Origin: Rhodococcus sp. AW25M09
GTDB lineage: Bacteria > Actinomycetota > Actinomycetes > Mycobacteriales > Mycobacteriaceae
Assembly: GCF_000333955.1 (NCBI RefSeq)
Contig: NZ_CAPS01000081.1
Coordinates: forward strand, 62,001-126,000
Length of the DNA: 64,000 nucleotides
Reading direction: 5' to 3'
The position numbers and the translations under genes were made by a program. The notes below the pieces were generated by a model. That model saw only the letters and a program-made list of their open reading frames with translations, was not told where the DNA came from and ran no database searches. Shown piece by piece: positions 24,933-34,001 of the stretch (the first letter of the stretch is position 1; every line of letters starts with the position of its first letter).

Positions 24933-25873
24933 TCCACGGGACGTCGAATGCGACGCAATCTGTCGTGCAGCTGACGGACGTACGCAAGTCGTACGACGAC
25001 ATCTCTGCCGTCGACGGCCTGAACCTGAGCATCGGCCGAGGCGAGGTCCTCGCACTGCTGGGTCCGAACGGTGCCGGGAAGACGACCACCGTGGAGATGT
25101 GTGAAGGATTCGTCGAACCCGACAGCGGATCGGTCCGCATCCTCGGACTGGACCCCATCGCCCAGTCGGCACAGTTGCGGCCTCGCATCGGCGTGATGCT
25201 GCAGGGCGGCGGTGCGTATCCAGGGTCCAAGGCCGGCGAAATGCTACAACTCGTTGCGTCGTACTCGGCCGATCCACTGGATCCGGCGTGGCTGCTCGAC
25301 TGCCTCGGGCTGAAGTCCGCCGTCCGCACCCCGTACCGCCGGCTCTCCGGCGGCCAGCAACAGCGGCTCGCGCTGGCCTGCGCCATCGTGGGGAGGCCCG
25401 AGCTGGTGTTCCTCGACGAGCCGACTGCCGGGCTGGACGCGCAGGCCCGCCTGTTGGTGTGGGAAATGATCGATGCGCTACGACGCGACGGGGTGAGCGT
25501 TCTGCTCACGACGCATCTGATGGACGAGGCCGAGCAGTTGGCGGACCGGCTCACGATCATCGACAACGGCCGTGTGGTGGCCTCCGGTTCGCCGTCGGAA
25601 CTGACCAAGCAGGGTGCCGAAGGCCAGCTACGCTTCACCGCTCCCCCGGGTCTCGAACTGTCCATGCTCGATGCGGCACTCCCCCCGGGTTATGTACCGT
25701 CGGAACCGACACCAGGTTCTTACGTGGTCTCGGGTGTGATCGAGCCGCAGATTCTGGTCGTCGTTACGTCCTGGTGTGCCCAGCAGGACGTGTTGGCAAC
25801 CGAGCTGCAGGTGGATCAGCGCCGTCTCGAGGACGTGTTCCTCGAGCTGACCGGCAGAGAATTGAGGAAATGA
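24929..25873 (+). CDS. ABC transporter ATP-binding protein (Rv1458c type)
   Basis: A 314-residue ATPase with Walker A GPNGAGKTT near residue 47, signature LSGGQQQRLALA near 145 and Walker B LVFLDEPTAGLD near 165. A C-terminal domain of about 90 residues follows, as in DrrA-type exporters. It is coupled to the permease gene (ATGA overlap) and to mptB upstream. The substrate is unknown; the position beside mptB and ctaA suggests an envelope or heme-related export role, which is inference. Confidence 0.9.
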   Translation: MIHGTSNATQSVVQLTDVRKSYDDISAVDGLNLSIGRGEVLALLGPNGAGKTTTVEMCEGFVEPDSGSVRILGLDPIAQSAQLRPRIGVMLQGGGAYPGSKAGEMLQLVASYSADPLDPAWLLDCLGLKSAVRTPYRRLSGGQQQRLALACAIVGRPELVFLDEPTAGLDAQARLLVWEMIDALRRDGVSVLLTTHLMDEAEQLADRLTIIDNGRVVASGSPSELTKQGAEGQLRFTAPPGLELSMLDAALPPGYVPSEPTPGSYVVSGVIEPQILVVVTSWCAQQDVLATELQVDQRRLEDVFLELTGRELRK

Positions 25874-26670
25874 CGGTGCGCAGAGACGCCCGGCTCGCCG
25901 ACAACCGATTCGAGACAGGTCTGTTCGCGCCGCGCCCGCAACCGGCGTCGGCAACACGAATGCTGTCGGCGCAAACCCGCCTCGAACTGAAGCTGCTGCT
26001 GCGCAACGGCGAGCAGTTGCTGTTGACGATGTTCATCCCGATCACGTTGCTGGTCGGCCTCACGCTGCTGCCGTTCGGCGCACTCGGCGACAACCGAGTG
26101 GCTCAGGTGGTGCCCGCGGTGATGATGGTGGCCATCATGTCGACGGCATTCACCGGCCAAGCCATCGCGGTCGGCTTCGACCGTCGATACGGCGCGCTGA
26201 AGCGGCTCGGCGCAACGCCGTTGCCCCGGTGGGGCATCATCGGCGGCAAATCCGCTGCCGTGGTGATCGTAGTGATTTTGCAGTCGATTCTGCTCGGCTC
26301 GATCGGCGTCGCACTGGGTTGGCGCCCGACCGCAATCGGTCTGTTGCTCGGTGCCGTGATCATCGCCCTCGGAACCGTCACCTTCGCCTCGATGGGACTG
26401 CTGCTCGGCGGCACCCTACGCGCGGAGATCGTGTTGGCACTGGCCAACATCGCCTGGTTCGTGATGCTCGGCATCGGCAGCGCAGTGTTCGTCGACGATC
26501 AAATTCCCCAGGGCCTGCAGAACGTCGCTCGCATCGTTCCGTCCGGGGCGCTCGGCGAGGCATTGAGCCGAGGCGTCGCGTCGTCCGTCGACGTTTTCGG
26601 AGTGGTCGTCTTGCTGGTGTGGGCTGCGGTGTGCAGCACTCTCGCAGTCCGCACGTTCAAGTTCACCTGA
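25870..26670 (+). CDS. ABC-2 type transporter permease (Rv1457c type)
   Basis: A 266-residue integral membrane protein with about six helices, for example LLLTMFIPITLLVGLTLLPF, VVPAVMMVAIMSTAFTGQAI and IGLLLGAVIIALGTVTFASM. A conserved cytoplasmic stretch FDRRYGALKRLGATPLPRWG precedes helix 3, typical of ABC-2 permeases. ATG 25870 overlaps the ATPase stop. Longer in-frame readings run through the ATPase gene and are not real. Confidence 0.88.
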   Translation: MTVRRDARLADNRFETGLFAPRPQPASATRMLSAQTRLELKLLLRNGEQLLLTMFIPITLLVGLTLLPFGALGDNRVAQVVPAVMMVAIMSTAFTGQAIAVGFDRRYGALKRLGATPLPRWGIIGGKSAAVVIVVILQSILLGSIGVALGWRPTAIGLLLGAVIIALGTVTFASMGLLLGGTLRAEIVLALANIAWFVMLGIGSAVFVDDQIPQGLQNVARIVPSGALGEALSRGVASSVDVFGVVVLLVWAAVCSTLAVRTFKFT

Positions 26671-26677
26671 GCGCACG

Positions 26678-26707
26678 ACCCAACGACGCTCGCCACCCAA
26701 CGACGCT
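26678..26707 (+). repeat. 13-bp direct repeat upstream of ctaA
   Basis: ACCCAACGACGCT occurs twice, at 26678-26690 and 26695-26707 (17-bp period), just upstream of the ctaA -10 box. It may be an activator or repressor site, or a chance duplication. Confidence 0.4.
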
Positions 26708-26725
26708 GTGTAGTTGATCGGCGTT

Positions 26726-26731
26726 TACCAT
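26726..26731 (+). promoter_or_regulatory. -10 box for a probably leaderless ctaA transcript
   Basis: TACCAT is followed by 6 nt and then GTG 26738. This supports that start over the TTG 24 nt upstream. Confidence 0.45.
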
Positions 26732-26737
26732 CGTGTA

Positions 26738-27724
26738 GTGCTGTACAGAGCGTTCTTGCGCGTCGTCGATCTCTTCCCACTGCCGTCACTTCGAGTGCAG
26801 CGGGTGCTGGCATTCGTCGCGATCCTGACGCAAGGCGGCATCGCCGTCACCGGAGCCGTCGTGCGAGTGACCGGTTCCGGCCTCGGTTGCCCCACGTGGC
26901 CGCAGTGCTTCCCCGGTAGCTTCACTCCCGTCGGCGTGTCCGAGGTTCCGGTACTGCACCAGGCGGTCGAGTTCGGAAATCGCCTGCTCACGTTCGTCGT
27001 TGTGCTCGCCGCCGCCGCTATCGTCATCGCCGTCACCCGCGCACGTCGGCGCCGCGAGGTGTTGCTCTTCGCGTGGCTGATGCCGCTCGGCACCGTCGTG
27101 CAAGCCGTGATCGGCGGATTCACCGTATTGACGGGATTGCTCTGGTGGACCGTAGCGGTGCACCTCGTCGTCTCGATGGCCATGGTCTGGCTGGCCACCC
27201 TGCTGTACGCCAAGGTGGGCGAAAGCGACGCGGCGTCGCAGTCGACGCCGACTGTTCCAGCTGCTCTTCGCGCACTCACCGGACTGTCCGGAATTGCACT
27301 GACCGGCGTGCTGATCGCCGGGACGATGGTGACCGGAGCCGGTCCCCACGCCGGCGACAAGAGTATCGAAGAACCGGTACCGCGCCTCGGCATCGAAATC
27401 GTGACGCTCGTGCACGCACACGCGCAATTTCTGGTGGGCTACCTGGCACTACTGGTCGGACTGGGATTCGCGCTGTACGCAGTTGGTGCACCGAGCGTGG
27501 TCAAGCGCCGCCTACACGTATTGATCGCCCTGGTGCTGGCGCAGTCTCTGATCGGATTGGTGCAGTACTTCACCGGAGTTCCATCTGCGCTCGTGGCTTT
27601 TCACGTCGCAGGAGCGGGCGCGTGCACCGCCGCGACTGCAGCACTCTGGGCATCGTGCCGCACGCGCGGCCCCGTTGAGACCACACCGACCGAAAGCACC
27701 GAAGGGGTAGCAGTCGGATCGTGA
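26738..27724 (+). CDS. ctaA: Heme A synthase CtaA
   Basis: A 328-residue membrane protein that oxidises heme O to heme A for cytochrome aa3 oxidase. It has eight predicted helices and the motifs VVRVTGSGLGCPTWPQCFPG near residue 40, LHQAVEFGNRLL (heme-ligand His), VHLVVSM, HAHAQFLVGYLA and FHVAGAG. GTG 26738 is chosen because of the -10 box spacing. It follows the ABC pair, as Rv1456c does in M. tuberculosis; its pathway partner ctaB is 2 kb away. A bidirectional hairpin follows. Confidence 0.93.
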   Translation: MLYRAFLRVVDLFPLPSLRVQRVLAFVAILTQGGIAVTGAVVRVTGSGLGCPTWPQCFPGSFTPVGVSEVPVLHQAVEFGNRLLTFVVVLAAAAIVIAVTRARRRREVLLFAWLMPLGTVVQAVIGGFTVLTGLLWWTVAVHLVVSMAMVWLATLLYAKVGESDAASQSTPTVPAALRALTGLSGIALTGVLIAGTMVTGAGPHAGDKSIEEPVPRLGIEIVTLVHAHAQFLVGYLALLVGLGFALYAVGAPSVVKRRLHVLIALVLAQSLIGLVQYFTGVPSALVAFHVAGAGACTAATAALWASCRTRGPVETTPTESTEGVAVGS

Positions 27725-27746
27725 GAGCGGGCCCGGCTTCGAACAG

Positions 27747-27796
27747 AGTGGAGGGGCAGCCGACCTCCCCCTCAGATGGCCGACTGCCCCTCCACT
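27747..27796. terminator. Bidirectional terminator hairpin
   Basis: A 13-bp perfect inverted repeat (AGTGGAGGGGCAG at 27747-27759 with CTGCCCCTCCACT at 27784-27796) with a 24-nt loop lies between ctaA and the convergent gene ending at 27863. Confidence 0.7.
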
Positions 27797-27862
27797 GACT
27801 TCGACGCACCGGATACCGAAATGGTTCCCGCTGAATCGAACGAAATTATGGGAACTTTCTGC

Positions 27863-28234
27863 TCAGACGATTGCCTGATTTCGTGCCTTCGGAAACTTCT
27901 TCTGACGGGCCACCCACCCGGCCATCTTCTCGTAATGCCCGCGGGCTGGGTTGACGGAGCTGACCAGCTCACGGTCCCATTCGGCCTCGGTCAGCTCGTC
28001 GAGCCCGTCGACTATCGCGCGGGCCACAGCGTGGGAGGCGACCACCTGATCGCCGAGCACTCCGTCGGCACCGACCATGGTCAACCTAGTTCCGCATCGA
28101 CCGACCGGCTGGATCACCACATTCGCGGAATTGCCGTGATCGGCCAGGAAGCTCTTCACCGCCGCCAGAGTTCCCTTGGGAATGTCGCTGGACTCTATTT
28201 TCTCGGTGCCCGCACTGTCGGTTTCGGTAGCCAT
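27863..28234 (-). CDS. Conserved protein of unknown function (Rv1455 type)
   Basis: A 123-residue soluble protein beginning MATETDSAGTEKIESSDIPK, with a central stretch VVIQPVGRCGTRLTMVGADGVLGD and a basic C-terminus (WVARQKKFPKARNQAIV). I recognise it only by place and length as Rv1455-like; no function can be given. ATG 28234 is well supported: TATCGT lies exactly 6 nt upstream, suggesting a leaderless transcript. Longer upstream readings would cross this promoter. It is divergent from qor, with 136 nt between the starts. Confidence 0.75.
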   Translation of the reverse strand: MATETDSAGTEKIESSDIPKGTLAAVKSFLADHGNSANVVIQPVGRCGTRLTMVGADGVLGDQVVASHAVARAIVDGLDELTEAEWDRELVSSVNPARGHYEKMAGWVARQKKFPKARNQAIV

Positions 28235-28240
28235 ACAGAC

Positions 28241-28246
28241 ACGATA
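28241..28246 (-). promoter_or_regulatory. -10 box for a probably leaderless transcript
   Basis: On the minus strand TATCGT, then 6 nt, then ATG (28234). No strong -35 is visible. Confidence 0.45.
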
Positions 28247-28370
28247 CCCAGGTCGTCCACACTCCCCGCATCGACCCGTCGAGTCGTTACTGCTCGGTAA
28301 CTTCGATGGCCGACATGCCATGTCCCGATCCTCGAACCAAAGCGATGCGCTCCCGTGTAGAACGGTCTCC

Positions 28371-29336
28371 ATGCGCGCCATTCGAATAGACACAACAGGT
28401 GGCCCCGAGGTCATGAATATCGTCGAGCTCCCGATACCGAACCCCGGAGCGGGTCAGCTCCTGGTCCGAATCGACGCCGTAGGCATCAACTACATCGACA
28501 CTTACTTCCGTCGCGGTTCGTATCCGCGCACGCTTCCGTACGTTCCCGGTGACGAGGGGTCCGGGGTGATCGATCAGGTCGGATCCGGCGTCACCGACTT
28601 CACCGCGGGCGATCGCGTCGCTTGGGCGGCGGCGCCGGGTAGCTATGCCGAGTACGTGCTGGTCGACGCCTCGTCGGCCATCGCGGTCCCCGAGGGCGTA
28701 CCTGCCGACCAGGCCGCCTCGGCACTGCTACAGGGCATGACGGCGCACTACCTCATCGAATCGACGTACCCCGCTCAGCGCGGCGACACCGTGCTGGTAC
28801 ACGCGGGCGCAGGCGGCGTCGGTCTGATGCTGACTCAGCTCGCGGTGGCCAAAGGCGTCAACGTCATCACCACGGTCTCCACCGACGCGAAGGCCGAACT
28901 GTCGAGGCGGGCCGGGTCCGCTCATGTGCTGCGGTACGACGACGACATCGCCGCACGGGTCCGCGATCTCACCGACGGCGCGGGGGTGCACGCGGTCTAC
29001 GACGGCGTCGGTGCCGACACCTTCGAGGCCAGCATGGCGTCGCTGCGGATTCGAGGGACCTTGGCGCTGTTCGGTGCCGCGAGCGGGCCGGTGCCGCCCG
29101 TGGACCCGCAGCGGCTCAACGGCGCAGGGTCCTTGTTCTTGACCAGACCCACGCTCGCACATCACATACGGGACCGGGCCGAGCTCGACTGGCGGGCCGG
29201 CGACGTGTTCGCGGCAATGGCCAGCGGTGCACTCACGGTCGAGGTCGGGGCGCGCTACGCACTCGACGACGCGGCCCAGGCCCACATCGACCTGGAATCG
29301 CGTAAGACGACAGGCTCGATCGTGCTGGTTCCCTGA
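28371..29336 (+). CDS. qor: NADPH:quinone oxidoreductase (zinc-free MDR family)
   Basis: A 321-residue medium-chain dehydrogenase/reductase. It has the N-terminal GroES-like domain (VGINYIDTYFRRGSYP), the nucleotide site VLVHAGAGGVGLMLTQLAVAKG near residue 140, and no zinc-binding cysteines, which fits quinone oxidoreductases of the Qor type. It corresponds to Rv1454c. ATG 28371 begins the family-typical MRAIRID. It ends 23 nt from the convergent ctaB, with a shared terminator hairpin. Confidence 0.9.
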   Translation: MRAIRIDTTGGPEVMNIVELPIPNPGAGQLLVRIDAVGINYIDTYFRRGSYPRTLPYVPGDEGSGVIDQVGSGVTDFTAGDRVAWAAAPGSYAEYVLVDASSAIAVPEGVPADQAASALLQGMTAHYLIESTYPAQRGDTVLVHAGAGGVGLMLTQLAVAKGVNVITTVSTDAKAELSRRAGSAHVLRYDDDIAARVRDLTDGAGVHAVYDGVGADTFEASMASLRIRGTLALFGAASGPVPPVDPQRLNGAGSLFLTRPTLAHHIRDRAELDWRAGDVFAAMASGALTVEVGARYALDDAAQAHIDLESRKTTGSIVLVP

Positions 29337-29346
29337 TCGGATTCTC

Positions 29347-29388
29347 GGCAGACGCTCGCTCAGGAGAAGATCTGAGCGAGCGTCTGCC
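29347..29388. terminator. Terminator hairpin overlapping the ctaB 3' end
   Basis: A perfect 17-bp stem (29347-29363 with 29372-29388) around an 8-nt loop GAGAAGAT. It starts 10 nt after the qor stop and covers the ctaB stop codon and its last codons, so one element serves both convergent genes. Confidence 0.8.
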
Positions 29389-30367
29389 AGCCGAGTACCG
29401 AATCGACCGCCAGGCCGCAGAACACCAGAGCCAGGTACTCGTTGGACAAGATGAACAACTTCAGAGGCTTGACCGGAGTGCCGGCTCGTACCCCCGCGTA
29501 CAGGCGATGAGCCACGACCAGGAACCAGACTCCCGATGCCACCGCGACCACCGCATAGATGACGCCCGAGCCGGGTGCCAGCGCGAGAGTCGCGGCGACG
29601 GTTGCCCAGGCGTAGAGCACGATGTGCTTGGTGACCTTCGTTTCCGAGGCGACCGCAGGCAGCATCGGTACGTTGGCTGCCTGGTAGTCCTCCTTGTAGC
29701 GCAGCATCAACGCCCAGGTGTGCGGCGGCGTCCACAGGAAGATGACCAGGAACATCACCAGGGCTTGCCAGCCGATCGTGCCGGTCACAGCCGACCAACC
29801 GATCATCACCGGCATACATCCGGCAGCTCCACCCCACACCACGTTCTGCGAGGTGCGGCGTTTGAGAACGAGGGTGTAGACGAAGATGTAGAAGCAGATC
29901 GTCACGACGGCGAGCACGCCGCTGAGCAGGTTCGTCGTTGCCCACAGCCAGAAGAACGAGAACACACCGAGCACGAGACCGAACACCAACGCGTGCGACA
30001 CCGGCATGGCACCGCGGGCGAGCGGACGCTTCTCGGTCCGCTTCATGACCTTGTCGATATCGGCGTCGACCACCATGTTGAGTGTGTTGGCACTGGCCGC
30101 GGCGAGCATGCCACCGAAGAGCGTGGTGAGAATCAACCACGGATTCACGTGGCCGCGGTCGGCCAGCAACATCGCGGGAATGGTCGTCACCAGAAGAAGC
30201 TCGATGACCCGGGGTTTCGTCAGCGCGACATACGCAAGAAGAAGTGCGATCGCTCTGCGCGGGGCGGACGGCGCTGGTGCGCCCTGGACGGACTCACCTT
30301 GATCGTCTGCTCCGAATCCGGGGCCGCCGGCGAAACCGTGTCCGCCCGGCTGCTGCCCAATTCGCAC
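29360..30367 (-). CDS. ctaB: Protoheme IX farnesyltransferase (heme O synthase) CtaB
   Basis: A 335-residue UbiA-family prenyltransferase that adds the farnesyl group to heme B. It has about nine helices, the first Asp-rich motif in [20 protein letters not shown] near residue 105, the conserved [20 protein letters not shown], and [12 protein letters not shown] 30367 is chosen because AAGGAG lies 5 nt upstream. The first 45 residues are Gly-rich and variable. It is divergent from tkt, as Rv1451 is from Rv1449c. Confidence 0.93.
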   Translation of the reverse strand: MRIGQQPGGHGFAGGPGFGADDQGESVQGAPAPSAPRRAIALLLAYVALTKPRVIELLLVTTIPAMLLADRGHVNPWLILTTLFGGMLAAASANTLNMVVDADIDKVMKRTEKRPLARGAMPVSHALVFGLVLGVFSFFWLWATTNLLSGVLAVVTICFYIFVYTLVLKRRTSQNVVWGGAAGCMPVMIGWSAVTGTIGWQALVMFLVIFLWTPPHTWALMLRYKEDYQAANVPMLPAVASETKVTKHIVLYAWATVAATLALAPGSGVIYAVVAVASGVWFLVVAHRLYAGVRAGTPVKPLKLFILSNEYLALVFCGLAVDSVLGWQTLAQIFS

Positions 30368-30770
30368 TGCGTCTCCTTGCACGACTGTCGTTCTCTGGCG
30401 CTCGGCCACTTGCTTGCGTACCACCGGCACGCGGGTTCGCTCTTGCGGCGACCTTCGACGCCGACGCGCACCCCACCCGGATCACTGCTACCGAGAGCCG
30501 ACAAACACGCGCCTACTACAACCGATGGTAGACGGCAGGGTTTGTACCTCCAATTCGCAGGGCACCCAAAGGATGAATCTGCGCTCTACGACCGACCCGC
30601 ACGCACTCGCCCGGGGGAAGGCACGACAGTAGGGTCGGACGGAACTAGGCTGGTGGAGGACGTCCTTCGGCACCGACGATGTGTGCGCTTCACGCAGGCA
30701 CATCACAGTCGGGGTCAAGCGACGATTCCTCGGAGCCACAACTCGAACGAATGTCAGGAGATTTCTGCTC
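30368..30770. other. Divergent ctaB-tkt regulatory interval
   Basis: About 400 bp with no convincing gene. On the plus strand TAGGCT (30646-30651), with a GACAGT-like -35 15 nt before it, is a candidate tkt promoter with a leader of about 110 nt. On the minus strand TTGGAG and TACCAT with 17-nt spacing (about 30526-30554) is a candidate ctaB promoter. Both are weak by-eye calls. Confidence 0.35.
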
Positions 30771-32870
30771 GTGTCGATCACAGACGATATTGACGTCCTC
30801 ACCACAGCGCACCACCCGAGCGACTGGTCGGACCTGGACACCCGAGCGGTCGACACCGTTCGTGTTCTGGCAGCGGACGCAGTGCAGAAGGTCGGCAACG
30901 GCCACCCCGGAACCGCGATGAGCCTGGCTCCGCTCGCTTACACCCTCTTTCAGCGCACCATGCGTCACGATCCCACCGACACGCATTGGATCGGCCGCGA
31001 CAGATTCGTGCTCTCGTGCGGCCACTCGAGCCTGACGCTCTACCTGCAGCTCTACTTGGGTGGTTTCGGGCTCGAGCTTTCCGATATCGAGGCCCTGCGC
31101 ACCTACAAGTCCAAGACCCCGGGGCACCCGGAGTTCCGCCACACCGCCGGCGTCGAGATCACCACCGGCCCGCTCGGTCAGGGACTGGCCTCCGCCGTGG
31201 GCATGGCGATGGCGGCACGTCGTGAGCGTGGATTGTTCGATCCCGAGTCGGCGCAGGGTGAGAGCCCGTTCGACCACCACATCTACGTCATCGCATCCGA
31301 CGGCGACATCGAAGAAGGTGTCACCTCCGAGGCGTCCTCGCTCGCAGGCACGCAGCAGCTCGGCAACCTGATCCTGTTCTACGACGACAACAAGATCTCG
31401 ATCGAGCACTCCACCGACATCGCTCTGTCCGAGAACACGGCAGCGCGCTACGAGGCCTACGGCTGGCATGTGCAGGTCGTGGAGGGCGGCGAGAACGTCA
31501 CGGCGATCGAAGAGGCCATCGAAGCCGCCAAGGCCGTCACCGACAAGCCGTCGATCATCGTCCTGCGCACCATCATCGGTTTTCCGGCTCCGACCATGAT
31601 GAACACCGGTGCCGTCCACGGCGCTGCATTGGGCGACGACGAGATCGCGAAGGTCAAGCAGGCCCTCGATTTCGACCCCGCCAAGACGTTCGAGGTCACC
31701 GACGAGGTCATCGGACACACCCGCAAGCTGCAGGAACGAGGCAGCAAGGCCCACGCCGAGTGGACCACACAGTTCGAGGCCTGGGCCGCACGCGAGCCCG
31801 AGCGCAAGAAGTTGCTCGATCGCCTCACCGAGGGCAAGCTGCCCGAGAACTGGACCGACGTGCTTCCCACGTGGGAGCCCGGCAGCAAGGCTGTCGCCAC
31901 ACGTGCGGCATCGGGCGAGGTGCTCAACGCCGTCGGGCCGGTTCTGCCGGAACTGTGGGGCGGCTCGGCCGACCTTGCCGGCAGCAACAACACCACCATC
32001 AAGGGCGCGAAGTCGTTCGGCCCCACGTCGATCTCCACCGACGACTGGGATGCCGAGCCCTACGGCCGGACACTGCACTTCGGCATCCGTGAACACGCGA
32101 TGGGTGCCATCCTGTCGGGCATCGTCATGCATGGTCCCACCCGCGCATACGGCGGCACGTTCATGCAGTTCAGCGACTACATGCGGCCTGCTGTTCGGCT
32201 TGCATCGCTCATGGACATCGATCCCATCTACGTATGGACCCACGATTCCATCGGCCTGGGTGAAGACGGACCGACTCACCAGCCGGTCGAGCATCTCGCG
32301 GCGCTGCGGGCAATCCCGAACCTTTCGGTCGTACGTCCCGGTGACGCCAACGAGACCGCATTCGCGTGGCAGGCAGTGCTCGCCAAGTCGAGCAGCAGCG
32401 GCCCCGTCGGTCTCGCCCTGACGCGTCAGGGCGTCCCCGTCCTCGACGGCACCAGCTTCGAGGGTGTCTCGAAGGGCGGCTACATCCTGGCCGACTCATC
32501 CAAGGCGACTCCCGACGTCGTGCTGATCGGTACCGGTTCGGAATTGCAGTACGCAGTCGAGGCTCAGAAGCAGCTCGAGGATCAGGGCATCGCCGCCCGC
32601 GTGGTCTCGATGCCGTGTGTCGAGTGGTTCGAGAGTCAGGACCAGAACTACCGCGACCAGGTGATCCCACCGACGGTCAAGGCTCGGGTGTCGATCGAAG
32701 CCGGCATCGCAATGCCGTGGTGGAAGATCGTCGGCGGTTTCGGCGAGATCATCTCACTCGAGCACTACGGCGAATCCGCCGACGCTGCAACGCTGTTCCG
32801 CGAGTTCGGCTTCACGGCCGAGGCCGTCACCGCAGCCGCGCAGCGCTCCATCACCAATGTGAAGGGATAA
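30771..32870 (+). CDS. tkt: Transketolase
   Basis: A 699-residue TPP enzyme of the non-oxidative pentose phosphate pathway. It shows NGHPGTAMSLAPLAYTLF near residue 45, the TPP motif GDGDIEEGVTSEASSLAG followed by YDDNKISIEH, and the transketolase signature HDSIGLGEDGPTHQPVEHLA near residue 485. The GTG start has AGGAG 10 nt upstream; longer readings would begin inside the promoter region. It is the first gene of tkt-tal-zwf-opcA-pgl. Confidence 0.97.
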   Translation: MSITDDIDVLTTAHHPSDWSDLDTRAVDTVRVLAADAVQKVGNGHPGTAMSLAPLAYTLFQRTMRHDPTDTHWIGRDRFVLSCGHSSLTLYLQLYLGGFGLELSDIEALRTYKSKTPGHPEFRHTAGVEITTGPLGQGLASAVGMAMAARRERGLFDPESAQGESPFDHHIYVIASDGDIEEGVTSEASSLAGTQQLGNLILFYDDNKISIEHSTDIALSENTAARYEAYGWHVQVVEGGENVTAIEEAIEAAKAVTDKPSIIVLRTIIGFPAPTMMNTGAVHGAALGDDEIAKVKQALDFDPAKTFEVTDEVIGHTRKLQERGSKAHAEWTTQFEAWAAREPERKKLLDRLTEGKLPENWTDVLPTWEPGSKAVATRAASGEVLNAVGPVLPELWGGSADLAGSNNTTIKGAKSFGPTSISTDDWDAEPYGRTLHFGIREHAMGAILSGIVMHGPTRAYGGTFMQFSDYMRPAVRLASLMDIDPIYVWTHDSIGLGEDGPTHQPVEHLAALRAIPNLSVVRPGDANETAFAWQAVLAKSSSSGPVGLALTRQGVPVLDGTSFEGVSKGGYILADSSKATPDVVLIGTGSELQYAVEAQKQLEDQGIAARVVSMPCVEWFESQDQNYRDQVIPPTVKARVSIEAGIAMPWWKIVGGFGEIISLEHYGESADAATLFREFGFTAEAVTAAAQRSITNVKG

Positions 32871-32873
32871 TTC

Positions 32874-33998
32874 ATGACCCAGAACAAGAATCTCGCAGAG
32901 CTCTCCGCCGCCGGAATCTCGGTATGGCTGGACGACCTGTCCCGTGATCGCATTCGCTCGGGCAACCTGCAGGACCTCATCGACACCAAGAGCGTCGTGG
33001 GCGTGACCACCAACCCGTCGATCTTCCAGGCCGCACTGAGCAAGGGTGACGCATACGACGAACAGGTGACCAAGCTCGCCGGTGAAGGTGCCGACGTCGA
33101 GACCACGATCCGTACCGTCACCACGGACGACGTCCGCGAGGCGTGCGACATCCTGATGCCCCAGTACGAGGCCAGTGCAGGCGTCGACGGACGCGTGTCC
33201 ATCGAGGTTGATCCTCGCCTGGCACACGAGACCGACAAGACATACGACCAGGCCGTCGAACTGTGGAAGATAGTCGACCGACCCAATCTGCTGATCAAGA
33301 TCCCGGCGACCGAAGAGGGCATTCCCGCCATCGCCAAGGTGATCGGCGAGGGCATCAGCGTCAACGTCACGCTCATCTTCTCTGTCGAGAGGTACGAGTT
33401 GGTCATGAATGCGTACCTCGACGGCCTGGAGACCGCGCGTGCAGCGGGCCACGACCTCGACAAGATTCACTCGGTCGCCTCGTTCTTCGTGTCCAGGGTG
33501 GACAGCGAGATCGATTCCAGGCTCGACGCCATCGGTACGCCCGATGCAGAGGCTCTGAAGGGCAAGGCCGCGCTGGCGAACACACGGTTGGCGTACGTGG
33601 CCTACCAGCAGATCTTCGAGGTTGCTCCGCGCTTCCACGAGCTCGCTGGCAGCGGCGGGCGTCCGCAGCGGCCGCTGTGGGCCTCGACCGGAGTCAAGTC
33701 CGATGCCTACCCCGACACCATGTACGTCACCGACCTCGTGTCTCCGAACACGGTCAACACCATGCCGGAGAAGACCATGGATGCGGTTGCCGACCACGGC
33801 GAAATCGTCGGCGACACGGTCACGGGCAAGGGACCGGAATCCCAGGAGATCTTCGACCGCATTTCGGCTCTCGGAATCGACCTCACCGATGTCTTCCTGA
33901 CATTGGAGAACGAAGGTGTCCAGAAGTTCGAAGCGGCGTGGAACGAGCTCCTCGACGCAACCGGTGAGCAGCTCGCCCGCGCGGGCCAGAAGAGCTGA
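32874..33998 (+). CDS. tal: Transaldolase
   Basis: A 374-residue transaldolase of the longer actinobacterial/cyanobacterial type. Features are [13 protein letters not shown] near residue 44 and the Schiff-base Lys in [13 protein letters not shown] near residue 140, with [14 protein letters not shown] following. It moves dihydroxyacetone units in the pentose phosphate pathway. Only 3 nt separate it from tkt and from zwf, so co-transcription is near certain. Confidence 0.96.
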   Translation: MTQNKNLAELSAAGISVWLDDLSRDRIRSGNLQDLIDTKSVVGVTTNPSIFQAALSKGDAYDEQVTKLAGEGADVETTIRTVTTDDVREACDILMPQYEASAGVDGRVSIEVDPRLAHETDKTYDQAVELWKIVDRPNLLIKIPATEEGIPAIAKVIGEGISVNVTLIFSVERYELVMNAYLDGLETARAAGHDLDKIHSVASFFVSRVDSEIDSRLDAIGTPDAEALKGKAALANTRLAYVAYQQIFEVAPRFHELAGSGGRPQRPLWASTGVKSDAYPDTMYVTDLVSPNTVNTMPEKTMDAVADHGEIVGDTVTGKGPESQEIFDRISALGIDLTDVFLTLENEGVQKFEAAWNELLDATGEQLARAGQKS

Positions 33999-34001
33999 CC
34001 T

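Noticed and set aside
23241-25277. A 678-codon minus-strand frame opposite mptB
   Set aside because: Composition is Arg/Gln/Asp/Gly-rich with no hydrophobic core; the opposite strand is a clear membrane glycosyltransferase.
25288-26670. A 460-codon version of the ABC permease
   Set aside because: The first 194 codons lie over the ATPase gene in another frame and are Arg-rich; the hydrophobic protein begins at 25870.
30690-32294. A 534-codon minus-strand frame over tkt
   Set aside because: Antisense shadow of transketolase; low-complexity composition.
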